A stretch of 64,000 bases of DNA from Melampsora larici-populina 98AG31 (Eukaryota; Basidiomycota; Pucciniomycetes; Pucciniales; Melampsoraceae): assembly GCF_000204055.1 (NCBI RefSeq), contig NW_006768766.1, forward strand, positions 2,257,243-2,321,242. The letters are read 5' to 3'. Shown here in pieces: positions 45,885 to 55,345 of this stretch (position 1 is its first letter; each line of letters starts with the position of its first letter). The notes beneath the pieces were generated by a model, which did no database searches, was not told the origin of the DNA, and worked only from the letters and a program-made list of their open reading frames with translations. The position numbers were made by a program, and so were the translations under genes.

Positions 45885-46931
45885 ATGGAAGACATTCAAC
45901 GTCAACTAGCAGAACTTACCAGCTCACTAGCTGAAGAAAAGAACCTTCGGATGCAAGCCGAAGCACGATCTCAACAAGCCAAGGCTCGAATGGCTGCGCT
46001 CAAATCCAATCAGCGCCAACCGGGTAATATCCCACCGGCTGCCCATTACCAGCCACCGATGCAGGTTGATGCCATACCGAAAGGGCCGAAAGTTTCGGTG
46101 CCAGACAAATTTACCGGTACTAGAGGGGGACCAGCTGAGATCTATGCCAGCCAGGTCCAACTCTATATGCTCGCCCACCCATCTCTCTTCGCGAACGATC
46201 GTAGCAAAGTCGTATTCGCTTTGTCGTACTTAACCGGTGCTGCTAGTAGTTGGGCTCAACCAATGACCCAGGAGCTTCTGGATGAATCTACAGCTCATAA
46301 AGTGACGTTTGAACGCTTCGTGAACAATTTCAAAGCCATGTACTTTGACACGGAAAAGAAATCGAAAGCTGAGCGAGCGCTTCGAAGTTTAACTCAGAAG
46401 ACTACAGTCGCAGCTTATGCACACGAGTTCAATATCTATGCTACGGCCACCGGCTGGGAAACACCAACCCTGATCAGCCAATTTGAACAAGGCCTCAAAA
46501 GGGAAATTCGTGTCGCTATGGTGATGGTGCAAGAACCCTTTAAATCTATCGAAGAAATCGCCAATTTCGCTATACGTATCGACAGCAAGATTCACGGCGT
46601 CTCCGATCATAGCTCTCACACCACGCCAACGGTATCTGATCCCAACGCTATGGACCTGTCAGCTGCGTTCGTGCGATTATCTGAGGAAGAGAAAGCTAAG
46701 AGGTTGAAGACTGGATCTTGTTTTCACTGTTCGCAACAAGGTCATAGAGCACGCGAATGCCCAAGTAGAAAGAGGGATGGTCAATTTAGAGGCAAAGGCA
46801 ATTTTAAAACTAAGATCAGTGAATTAGAGGCTAAGATAGCGGTTTTATGTAGTCGTGATGGTGGAGATGTAGATAGAAAAGAAGGACCTAGTAGAGCTGA
46901 TTCCTCAAAAAATGGAGGGGCTCAGGAATGA
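45885..46931 (+). CDS. gag: Gag-like protein of Ty3/gypsy element
   Basis: 348 residues from ATG 45885 (MEDIQRQLAELTSS). A coiled-coil N-terminus rich in Glu/Gln is followed by a retrotransposon gag core (VSVPDKFTGTRGGPAEIYAS and on to NNFKAMYFDTEKKSKAERAL) and one CCHC zinc knuckle, CFHCSQQGHRAREC, near residue 275. The stop TGA overlaps the pol ATG as ATGA at 46928-46931. It forms the particle shell in which reverse transcription takes place. The reading frame is intact. Confidence 0.93.
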   Translation: MEDIQRQLAELTSSLAEEKNLRMQAEARSQQAKARMAALKSNQRQPGNIPPAAHYQPPMQVDAIPKGPKVSVPDKFTGTRGGPAEIYASQVQLYMLAHPSLFANDRSKVVFALSYLTGAASSWAQPMTQELLDESTAHKVTFERFVNNFKAMYFDTEKKSKAERALRSLTQKTTVAAYAHEFNIYATATGWETPTLISQFEQGLKREIRVAMVMVQEPFKSIEEIANFAIRIDSKIHGVSDHSSHTTPTVSDPNAMDLSAAFVRLSEEEKAKRLKTGSCFHCSQQGHRARECPSRKRDGQFRGKGNFKTKISELEAKIAVLCSRDGGDVDRKEGPSRADSSKNGGAQE

Positions 46932-49900
46932 AGGTCGTGCCTACCCTGAGCCGTGTTGTGGATTTTGATGGGTTAGATTTAGGTGCCAGTAGAATTATAT
47001 CGTGTAATGCAAATGATCAACGATTATTTTTCAATGCCTCACTATCCCAGTCCCAGAATCCACTAGCCACACCACTACATTACCCCACTGCCCGTTTCCT
47101 CATCGACTCTGGAGCCACCCATGATGTACTGAGCGAGTCTTACGCGACTTCGACCGGTATCACTGAGCACGTCCACAGAACTAGCCGAGTGGTGACTGGA
47201 TTTGATGGATCCAGTAGCCGCTCCTCTTTTGAAACTAACTTACACATCAACGACAATACATCACCAACTCATTTCGTTATCACCCGAATTAAAGACTCCT
47301 ACAACGGTATCTTAGGAATCCTGTGGATTAAGAAGAACTACTCACTTATTGATTGGCCTAATGGCATTGTTTTACACCATACTTCCCACATTGCAGCTGC
47401 TAAGGCGGTTTTGTCCAGTCCAAACACACCCTCTCCAGGCCAAGGTATGGACCCTTTGAGGGAAGCTAGGCAAAGTGACAAGGGGGCTTGTGATCTATCA
47501 GACACATTAAAGCCCCCGCAATGTGAGTTTGATCCCGTCCCCTCCAATTCCTCACATTGTACAGCTGGAAAGCCTGGTTCTCCATTGAAAAAACAGACTT
47601 TCCAATCCCAGCAACACACCATTCTTAACGTACCTGAGGCCGACCCCGTAGAAACATCAAAAACGACGGATCTTGATATTGCAGCTGATGACACAGCTTC
47701 GTCCCGTCCAAGCCAGAACCCCGAAGATCTCAAAGAGGAGCCTAAGGGGCACGTAAGGAACTGTGACGAGGGGGCCTGTGATCTATTAGACACATTTAAG
47801 CCCCCGCAATGTGAGTTTGTTACCAAATCTCTTTGTCATGTCACCGAATTAGCTGGCCAGCAGGATCCCCTTCCAAATAACTCTGCTCTAGGTATCTCAG
47901 TGGCGAACGCATCATGGTCGACATCTGCAAAATTAGCTGCAGAAGAGAAGAAGAAACTCGTCAGCAAACCACTTGAGGAACTGATCCCGGCTTATTATCA
48001 CCGACACCTGAATATGTTCCGCAAGGCCCAAGCTCAGCGGCTTCCACCACGACGACAGTATGATTTCAAAGTAGAACTCGTCGCAGGAGCTCAACCCCAA
48101 GCCAGCCGAATAATACCACTATCTCCAGCAGAAGAAGAAGTCCTAAATGAAATGATCAAGAATGGACTAGAGAACGGCACCATCCGACGCACTACATCAC
48201 CGTGGGCAGCACCCGTCCTGTTCACTGGAAAGAAAGATGGCAAATTACAGCCTTGTTTTGATTACCGGAAACTGAACTCGCTGACAGTGAAGAACCGGTA
48301 CCCTCTTCCTCTTACCATGGAATTGGTGGATAGTCTCTTAGACACAGACAAATACACCAAGCTGGACCTCCGAAACGCCTATGGGAATCTCAGAGTGGCT
48401 GAAGGCTACGAAGACATCCTTGCATTTATTTGTAAGGCCGGCCAATTTGCCCCTTTAACTATGCCTTTTGGGCCAACGGGGGCACCCGGGTATTTCCAAT
48501 TCTTCATCCAAGATATACTGGTAGGGAGAATTGGGAAGGATACCGCGGCGTTTTTGGACGACACAATGATCTACACGAAACCGGGTGAAAATCACGAACT
48601 TGCAGTGGATGGTGTCCTTGACATCCTGAGCAAACACCAGTTATGGCTCAATCCTGAAAAGTGTGAATTTTCTAAATCCGAGGTGGAGTACCTAGGCCTG
48701 ATTATATCAAAGAACAAGATCCGCATGGACCCTACGAAAGTCAAGGCCGTGAAGGACTGGCCAGCCCCAAAGAATACAACAGAGCTGCAGAGGTTTATAG
48801 GTTTCTCAAATTTTTACCGTCGATTTATTGATCACTTCTCAAGCACTACAAGGCCTCTCCACGACTTAACCAAGATCAACAACCCTTATGTGTGGGATAA
48901 GAAGTGTAATGATGCCTTTGAATCCCTGAAGACCGCATTCACGACGGCCCCTATTCTCAAGATAGCCGACCCTTACAAACCATTCGTGCTCGAATGTGAT
49001 TGTTCGGATTTCGCACTCGGTGCGGTTTTATCTCAGTGGTGCGAGGACGACGGGGAACTACATCCGATTGCCTACTTGTCAAGGTCGCTAGTACAAGCCG
49101 AACACAATTATGAGATATTTGATAAAGAGCTATTGGCCATCATAGCCTCTTTTAAAGAATGGCGTCAGTACTTAGAGGGAAACCCCAACCAACTAGAAGT
49201 GATCGTGTACACTGATCATTGTAACCTTGAGAGCTTCATGACATCTAAGCAGTTAACTCGACGGCAGGCACGGTGGGCAGAGACATTGGCCTGTTTCGAC
49301 TTCCAGATTAAGTTCCGACCTGGCAGAAAGGCAGCCAAGCCGGACGCATTATCAAGACGACCAGATCTAAAACCGGATGTACACGACAACCTGACGTTTG
49401 GACAATTGTTAAAACCGGAGAACATAGGACCCGACACGTTTCCAGTCGACCTAGCAACCTTGGAGTCCTTCTTTGAGGACAAGACAGTTCACTTAGAAGA
49501 TTCCGAACATTGGTTCGAGGTAGACGTATTAGGAGTGTTAGACAAAGATGAGCTGAACAAAGATGAAAGCAAAACATGCACTGACATTGAGATTATCAAC
49601 ATGATCAGGGACACTAGCAAGACAGACAGGCATATCCAACAATTGATGGATACAATTGACAACCCGATTTCATCAAAGGTCAAGAGCGCAACGAAGATGT
49701 ACGAAATTAAAGACGGAATACTCTACAACTCAGGAAGAATAGAAGTACCAGACAACGATCACATCAAATTCCACATTGTCAAGAGCAGACACGACTCATT
49801 ACTTGCTGGCCATGCAGGACAATCCAAGTCATTAGGATTGGTACGTAGGAGTTTCACCTGGCCATCTCAGCGGGCTTACGTCAACAGATATGTCGACGGA

Positions 49901-51070
49901 TGCGACTCCTGCCAACGCGTCAAGTCGAGCACGAAGAAACCCTTTGGCACCTTGGAACCACTACCTATCCCCGCGGGACCTTGGACAGATATAAGTTACG
50001 ATTTGATAACAAAACTCCCCATCTCTGAAGGTTTTGACAGTATACTGACGGTAGTAGATAGGCTGACTAAGATGAGTCACTTCATACCTTGTAACGAGAG
50101 CATGACCGCAGAGAAACTCGCTGACTTGATGATCACGAATGTATGGAAGTTGCACGGTACACCCAAAACAATCGTATCAGATCGCGGTAGTGTTTTTGTA
50201 TCCCAAATCACCAAGGAAATTGACAAAAGATTAGGAATCAGACTACACCCATCAACAGCGTATCACCCGAGAACGGACGGCCAATCAGAAATAGTCAACA
50301 AAGCAATTGAGCAGTACTTGCGCCATTTTGTCAAATACCGTCAGGACAATTGGAGCAAGCTCCTGCCAACAGCTGAGTTTTCTTATAATAACAAAGACCA
50401 TGAATCCATTGGTGTATCACCTTTTCGAGCAAATTACGGATTTGACCCGACGTTTAACATCGTACCATCGGCAGATCAATGCGTCCCGTCGGTTCAGGAA
50501 AGGATCAAGACTATACAGGAGGTTCAAAATGAAGTTGCTGATTGTCTACAATTAGCGCAGGAAGTAATGAAGAACCAATTCGACAAAGGAGTGCAGACCA
50601 CACCGAATTGGAATGTAGGAGACCAAGTATGGTTGAATTCGAGAAACATATCGACCACAAGACCTAGTCCTGAATTGGATCATAGATGGATTGGTCCTTT
50701 TAACATTATCGAGAAAGTTTCCACATCAGCTTACAGATTGAATCTCCCTCCCAGCATGAAAGGTATACACCCGGTGTTTCACGTCTCAATCCTGCGAAAA
50801 CACGACACAGATACCATCAAAGAACGGAGACAGAAAGAGCCAACACCAATTGAGATTGAAGGTCAAGACGAGTGGGAAGTGTCTGAAATATTAGACTGCA
50901 GGAATCAACGCAACCGTAAGGAATACCTGGTCAGTTGGAAAGGATTTGGAACAGAACATAACTCGTGGGAACCAGCATCAAATCTCAAGAATAGCAATGA
51001 TTTAGTGAAAGAATTTAATTCACTGCATCCTGACGCGTCAAAAAGGTACAAGAAAAGGAGAAGAATGTGA
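46928..51070 (+). CDS. pol: Pol polyprotein: protease, RT, RNase H, integrase, chromodomain
   Basis: 1380 residues. The aspartic protease motif is LIDSGAT (active Asp about 60), followed by an unusual Ser/Pro-rich linker with repeated PPQCEF phrases (about 190-310). The reverse transcriptase has FLDD at 542-545 in place of the more usual YxDD. The RNase H block is LECDCSDFALGAVLSQ. The integrase has an HHCC zinc region ending CDSCQRV, then catalytic Asp 1025, Asp 1085 and Glu 1121, the last two 35 residues apart as expected. A chromodomain begins near 1316 with WEVSEILD and includes EYLVSWKGF and SWEP. Pol starts in another frame than gag at the overlapping ATGA, so translation probably depends on reinitiation or frameshifting. 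No lesion seen. Confidence 0.95.
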   Translation: MKVVPTLSRVVDFDGLDLGASRIISCNANDQRLFFNASLSQSQNPLATPLHYPTARFLIDSGATHDVLSESYATSTGITEHVHRTSRVVTGFDGSSSRSSFETNLHINDNTSPTHFVITRIKDSYNGILGILWIKKNYSLIDWPNGIVLHHTSHIAAAKAVLSSPNTPSPGQGMDPLREARQSDKGACDLSDTLKPPQCEFDPVPSNSSHCTAGKPGSPLKKQTFQSQQHTILNVPEADPVETSKTTDLDIAADDTASSRPSQNPEDLKEEPKGHVRNCDEGACDLLDTFKPPQCEFVTKSLCHVTELAGQQDPLPNNSALGISVANASWSTSAKLAAEEKKKLVSKPLEELIPAYYHRHLNMFRKAQAQRLPPRRQYDFKVELVAGAQPQASRIIPLSPAEEEVLNEMIKNGLENGTIRRTTSPWAAPVLFTGKKDGKLQPCFDYRKLNSLTVKNRYPLPLTMELVDSLLDTDKYTKLDLRNAYGNLRVAEGYEDILAFICKAGQFAPLTMPFGPTGAPGYFQFFIQDILVGRIGKDTAAFLDDTMIYTKPGENHELAVDGVLDILSKHQLWLNPEKCEFSKSEVEYLGLIISKNKIRMDPTKVKAVKDWPAPKNTTELQRFIGFSNFYRRFIDHFSSTTRPLHDLTKINNPYVWDKKCNDAFESLKTAFTTAPILKIADPYKPFVLECDCSDFALGAVLSQWCEDDGELHPIAYLSRSLVQAEHNYEIFDKELLAIIASFKEWRQYLEGNPNQLEVIVYTDHCNLESFMTSKQLTRRQARWAETLACFDFQIKFRPGRKAAKPDALSRRPDLKPDVHDNLTFGQLLKPENIGPDTFPVDLATLESFFEDKTVHLEDSEHWFEVDVLGVLDKDELNKDESKTCTDIEIINMIRDTSKTDRHIQQLMDTIDNPISSKVKSATKMYEIKDGILYNSGRIEVPDNDHIKFHIVKSRHDSLLAGHAGQSKSLGLVRRSFTWPSQRAYVNRYVDGCDSCQRVKSSTKKPFGTLEPLPIPAGPWTDISYDLITKLPISEGFDSILTVVDRLTKMSHFIPCNESMTAEKLADLMITNVWKLHGTPKTIVSDRGSVFVSQITKEIDKRLGIRLHPSTAYHPRTDGQSEIVNKAIEQYLRHFVKYRQDNWSKLLPTAEFSYNNKDHESIGVSPFRANYGFDPTFNIVPSADQCVPSVQERIKTIQEVQNEVADCLQLAQEVMKNQFDKGVQTTPNWNVGDQVWLNSRNISTTRPSPELDHRWIGPFNIIEKVSTSAYRLNLPPSMKGIHPVFHVSILRKHDTDTIKERRQKEPTPIEIEGQDEWEVSEILDCRNQRNRKEYLVSWKGFGTEHNSWEPASNLKNSNDLVKEFNSLHPDASKRYKKRRRM

Positions 51071-51151
51071 GAGGGTAAAGCTTTTTCCCCAAGGGGTTTT
51101 TTAATGCTACCTGTGGAAGAATGCAGAACTTGCAAGAGGGAGTTTGGGCAT

Positions 51152-51163
51152 TAAAGGGGGGAT
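51152..51163 (+). other. polypurine tract
   Basis: Run of A then G residues (TAAAGGGGGGAT) ending 3 bp before the 3' LTR, the expected plus-strand primer site. Confidence 0.8.
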
Positions 51164-51165
51164 AA

Positions 51166-51358
51166 TGTTATGGAACTTATTACGTGTCACTTCCAGTGAC
51201 ATTCTCATTACAACATGTCACACGCTTTGTACCCAGTCACATACTTCCACAACGCTTGTATCAGAGATTTTCCCTCATCTGACAATCTAACTAGACACCT
51301 GGATAAGCTGTGAAGAGCTTCACTTCCGTAGCAAGAACCCAGAGGACCCTCCATAACA
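51166..51358 (+). repeat. 3' LTR of Ty3/gypsy element
   Basis: 193 bp, the same sequence as 45323-45515, followed by AATAC. Confidence 0.95.
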
Positions 51359-51792
51359 AATACACCAGTAGGACTTGGTTAATTTTGGAGTGCTGTAAGA
51401 GCACCCACAGCAGACTTTTCATAAATTTCTAGTCTCTTTTAAATAGTTGGCTGTAAGGGTTATTTTGACCTTCAAATCTCATTATCCACAGCAGACTATT
51501 CATTTCTTGGACTGTGACTTAAGGCATCATGAGCAAGAATCTTCCCGGTGATCATATCTTGAAGCTCTTTGTCAATAGTGGAGTTCACGACTCTACTTGG
51601 TCATGTCATAACACAATTGGTGTGTTCAGTGTAATTGATATGTTTTAGGAATGGTCATTAGAATCACACATTGAAAGCATCTTATCCACAATAACAACTG
51701 ATGTTTTGATGACCATATGAGGTGTTTTACAAACTTGTTTTCAACGGGAGTGAACAAATTGGGTGGTCTTGAAGGGGGACTAGCGCTGGATA
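51359..51792. other. intergenic between two elements
   Basis: Non-coding DNA; no gene seen. Confidence 0.4.
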
Positions 51793-52609
51793 CAGTCAAA
51801 CCCGCGCAATTACATAATTTGGGGGGAACATCCGGCCTATGCAATTTCACAGGTTATGCAAAGTGAGGTAAAATACAGGATAGCTTAAAATGCATAAAGT
51901 TATGCATATATGCGGAAATAGGGCAAAATACATCACATTATGCATTTTTGCAGGTTATGAGCTAGGCTTTAAGACTTAGGGCTCAAGGTTTATACCCAAT
52001 TATGTACTTTTTATCCTGAATTTTGAGTAAAAGCTATGCAATTGGGCTCCCAAGACCCGGGTTTTTTGGGTTTTGACTTATGCATTATCATTTTTGACAA
52101 AATTATGCAATAAATCCAACTTTTAGCCTGCACCAAGTGGGGGGAAGTCCTGGCCTATGCAAAAAGGCTGTTTACTACCTTTGCTAAAAAGGTTGCTCAG
52201 TCGACCACAGATGAGAAGAGAGAAGATGCCAAATTTGGCCGCAGTCTGCTGCAAAGCTGCTGCACAGCGGACCAAAATCAAATTCCGGTGCAGCCAAAAA
52301 AAATTCAGGGTCTCAGAATCAATCCCAGCCTCTATTCAACCCTACCTCATCCTCACTATCACACCTCAACTTCACAGTTTTGTATTTCGCATCACATGGC
52401 CTATTGTTATTATTCACCCAACATCAAAGTCCTGGCGGTGATGTGGCCACTACGTGGAGTTCCCATGTAAATCATCTGACGTCAATTGAAAAAACCCATC
52501 TCTCAATGGTCATTTTTGCGATGGATGTCTCTTTACCACCACACTCGAGCAGTCATACATGACCCGCATGGCTACGAGCAAAGAGGTCAACGCCAAGTTT
52601 TGAACAACA

Positions 52610-53623
52610 AGGATTGACAATTCATCAAAGGTATCATTGACGAGCATCCATCACTTTTCTTGGATGAGGTGCAGGAAAAGCTTTACAACACACACGGAAA
52701 GATGCCCTCAAAAAGTACTATTCAACTGGAGCTTCAATCTCGCCTACTCATCACTTTGAAGAAAGCTGCAGTGAGCAACGTTTGGAAGAGTATCTGGGCT
52801 AAACTCCAATGGATGCATGAACACATGAACACTCCTTCTCACTTTATGGTGTTCACTGGTGTGTACATTCTCTCCTCTATCTCATCTTCTTCATTCATTG
52901 ATTCCCTTTTATTTTCCTATTTTGATACCATCACATCTGGCTAGACGAGAGCGCTATCTGTGGTCAAGATCTCCTACAAGTGCGTCAGCAATCAAAGATT
53001 GGGTCTTGAACTGGTTGCAGTGTTCCCAAAATTTATCGGAGTCGCTTGTCACTCCTCCCTGCAATTAGCTACTGTGGTATACTGGCTCTATCAGTGTTTG
53101 ACGGTTCGGTTAAAAGAAAAAACTTTGAACAGTTTCTTGAATACAATCTGGTATGTTGCTTATAATTCAACCTCTTTAGAAATATCAATCTCTTACTATA
53201 TTCTTGAATTGTACCTCAGCTCCCCCACATGAATCGATACCCAGCCCCCAACAGTATACTTGTGTTGGATAACACATCAATTCATCATGGTGGCCGCATT
53301 CATGAACTATGCAAAAGAAAAGGTACAGTTGTTTTTTCACAATTTCTGTTTATTTTCTCTAGTATGTTCCTACTTTTCACTAAAAACCTTGGTTGGTAGG
53401 TGTTCTTGTTCGATATCTACCAGCTTACTGTCCCGAGCTGAATCCAATCAAATTAGGATTCAATGTTCTGAAATACCACCTTTGCAGGTCACAAGTATTG
53501 TCAAACACAAGAAGCCCGAAGGAGCCAATACGTAAGGCAGCAATGCAAACATTTGATGCTACATTAACAAAAGAACTCTACCATTGCTCTGGCTATTGCA
53601 TGTCTCAAGATGTACATGCATGA
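52610..53623 (+). pseudogene. Tc1/mariner-type transposase, degenerate
   Basis: DDE transposase of the IS630-Tc1 superfamily. Pieces read in order: a helix-turn-helix segment with IIDEHPSLFLDEVQEKLYNT and PSKSTIQLEL; the first Asp in LDESAICG near 52945; ALSVFDGSVKRKNFEQFL; the second Asp in PNSILVLDNTSIHHGG; and the C-terminal YLPAYCPELNPIKLGFNVLK. Introns with GT-AG borders separate the last blocks. Two lesions are visible: a frame change near 53030 between VAVFP and KIYRSRLSLLPAI, and AAA (Lys) where the third catalytic Glu/Asp of the NPIE motif is expected. The copy should be inactive. A segment upstream of 52610 may hold more N-terminal coding sequence that I could not resolve. Confidence 0.82.
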
Positions 53624-53956
53624 ATATCAATCTCATAATTTACTCTATTGCTTGTCTTTTTTCTCTTATGCTGTGATGTTTCTACTTGTCAAATGTTGAA
53701 AAGAGAAGTCTATTGTACTCGATCTTGAGATCAATTTGTTTTATCAGATTGGCTTGTGAACTCAAACCAAATCAAGAGAAGAATTCTATTGTACTCAATT
53801 TCAAAATCGATTTGTTTTATCAGATTTGCTTGTGAACTCCAGTCAAATCGTGAGACCATTTACCTTACTCATAGCCCTTGAAACATGTTCTGGATCTGAG
53901 AGTAATTCAAGGCCAGGCAGTCAGAGTGACCCAAACAGAAATCTGATCGCCAAAAG

Positions 53957-54016
53957 AATCGAAATCAATCGATTCTAATCGAAATCAATCGATTCTAATC
54001 AAAATCAATTGATTCT
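53957..54016 (+). repeat. 20-bp tandem repeat, 3 copies
   Basis: Three consecutive units of AATCGAAATCAATCGATTCT, the third slightly changed. Each unit contains the palindrome AATCGATT. Confidence 0.85.
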
Positions 54017-54036
54017 TTTAGATAATTGGTCAAATG

Positions 54037-54609
54037 TAAACTTAACAAAGTCCCACGCTTGCCTTGAGCGAGGCTGAGGCAAGCGAGGGACTTACACCAA
54101 ACTTGTACGGTCCATAACCTCGCGGTAGAGGATTTTGCAGCAAGCCTCCTCAATTCGCTTTTATCTCATTCCACACCAAGGGTTTGGCCATGATCCAAAG
54201 ATAAAAAATATGTGCCTTAATCTGGCGCATATTGTACGTTTTTTTCACCGAGGAAAGCACTCCTATTACGCAGATAATAGATGAACAAAATCGACTATTT
54301 TCACCGACACCTCCCAATTGCAGTGGTTACATGTGTGGTTTACATGTACACAAAAGCTATCAGTGCCAAAACTTCAAAGCCATTTTGTTCATGGAGGGGA
54401 GCCGTTTCCTCGGTGAAAAATCTGTACGATATGCGCCAGAGTACGGCACATATTTTTTCTCTTTGGACCATACCAGAATCCTCAGTGTGGAAAAACATAA
54501 AAGGGATTGCAGGAGGCTCCCTGCAAAAGCCTCTACCACGAGGTTATGGACCGTACAAGTTTGGCATAAGTCCCTTGCTTGAGGCAAGCGTGGGACTTTG
54601 TTAAGTTTA
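54037..54609. mobile_element. 573-bp foldback element with 9-bp target duplication
   Basis: Arms of about 225 bp are inverted copies of each other, ends TAAACTTAACAAAGTCCCAC. The direct repeat GGTCAAATG flanks both sides (54028-54036 and 54610-54618). Long inverted arms plus a 9-bp duplication suggest a MULE-type foldback element. Internal open frames follow the arm sequence and are not genes. It lies inside the 6.4-kb Tc1-type element. Confidence 0.88.
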
Positions 54610-55021
54610 GGTCAAATGTACAAGAATCAATTGTTTGGTGATTTAACATCAAATCACACGTCAGTATTGTGACTTTTGCATTTGAAAGCAAAGTTCAAAT
54701 CTTAAAACAATCGCTCAACAAAAGAATCGGTCACTCATGACCAAAAGAAATGATCCCTCAGTAAACCCAAGTCTTCTTTGAAGATTGGTGAACTTTCATT
54801 CTAGCATCAAAGCAACTGACATTGATCATGACATCCATCTGATTGATGGTTGATCTTTCTTTCCTGATCAATGGTTGATCTGTCTTTCATATCATCAATA
54901 TGGGAGTGCAATCTCAAAATTGATTGCAGATCACACCCATTTTGAATAGGGTCAGAACACTCAAAAGAAACAATCTCCACATAATTTACTGAATTCTCAT
55001 AAACGGCCGAGCAGTTATATA

Positions 55022-55345
55022 TTGTTTTAGTTACAACTTGGATTTCATCTTGGATGAAAGAAAACTAAAGGGACATCTGTAAAAGCGCAAGAGAAAGTCC
55101 AGTTTCAGTTTGATCGAGTGTTGAGATTGTAATTGAGATGACAATCTAGCAATTCAATTTGCCTTTTAGCTTTTTAGTTACAACTTTGATTTGATCTCGG
55201 ATGAAAGATGACTGAAGGGACATCTGTAACAGCACAAGAGAAAGTTGGATTTTAGTTTGATTGAGTGTTGAAAGAGAAAGTTGTATTTTGGTTTGATCGA
55301 GTGTTGAGATTGAAATTGAGGTGATCATCTAGCAATTTGATTTGC
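55022..55345. repeat. tandem duplication of about 150 bp
   Basis: 55022-55165 and about 55170-55345 share GGGACATCTGTAA, CAAGAGAAAGT and GTTGAGATTG in the same order. The second copy overlaps the 3' end of the minus-strand gene that ends at 55325. Confidence 0.65.

Larger units (their letters stand above)
45323..51358 (+). mobile_element. full-length Ty3/gypsy chromodomain LTR retrotransposon
   Basis: 6036 bp with identical 193-bp LTRs, a 5-bp target duplication AATAC, uninterrupted gag and pol frames, and a purine tract AAAGGGGGG just before the 3' LTR. Identical LTRs and open frames mean recent insertion, and the copy looks potentially complete. No obvious tRNA primer-binding site starts right after the 5' LTR. 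The chromodomain places it among the chromovirus lineage, whose integrases favour heterochromatin. Confidence 0.95.

Noticed and set aside
47338..47826. 162-residue minus-strand open frame in pol
   Set aside because: Antisense shadow of the pol linker repeats; no domain.
54232..54604. Overlapping plus-strand open frames of 107-116 residues
   Set aside because: They lie within the arms and loop of the foldback element and follow its palindrome.
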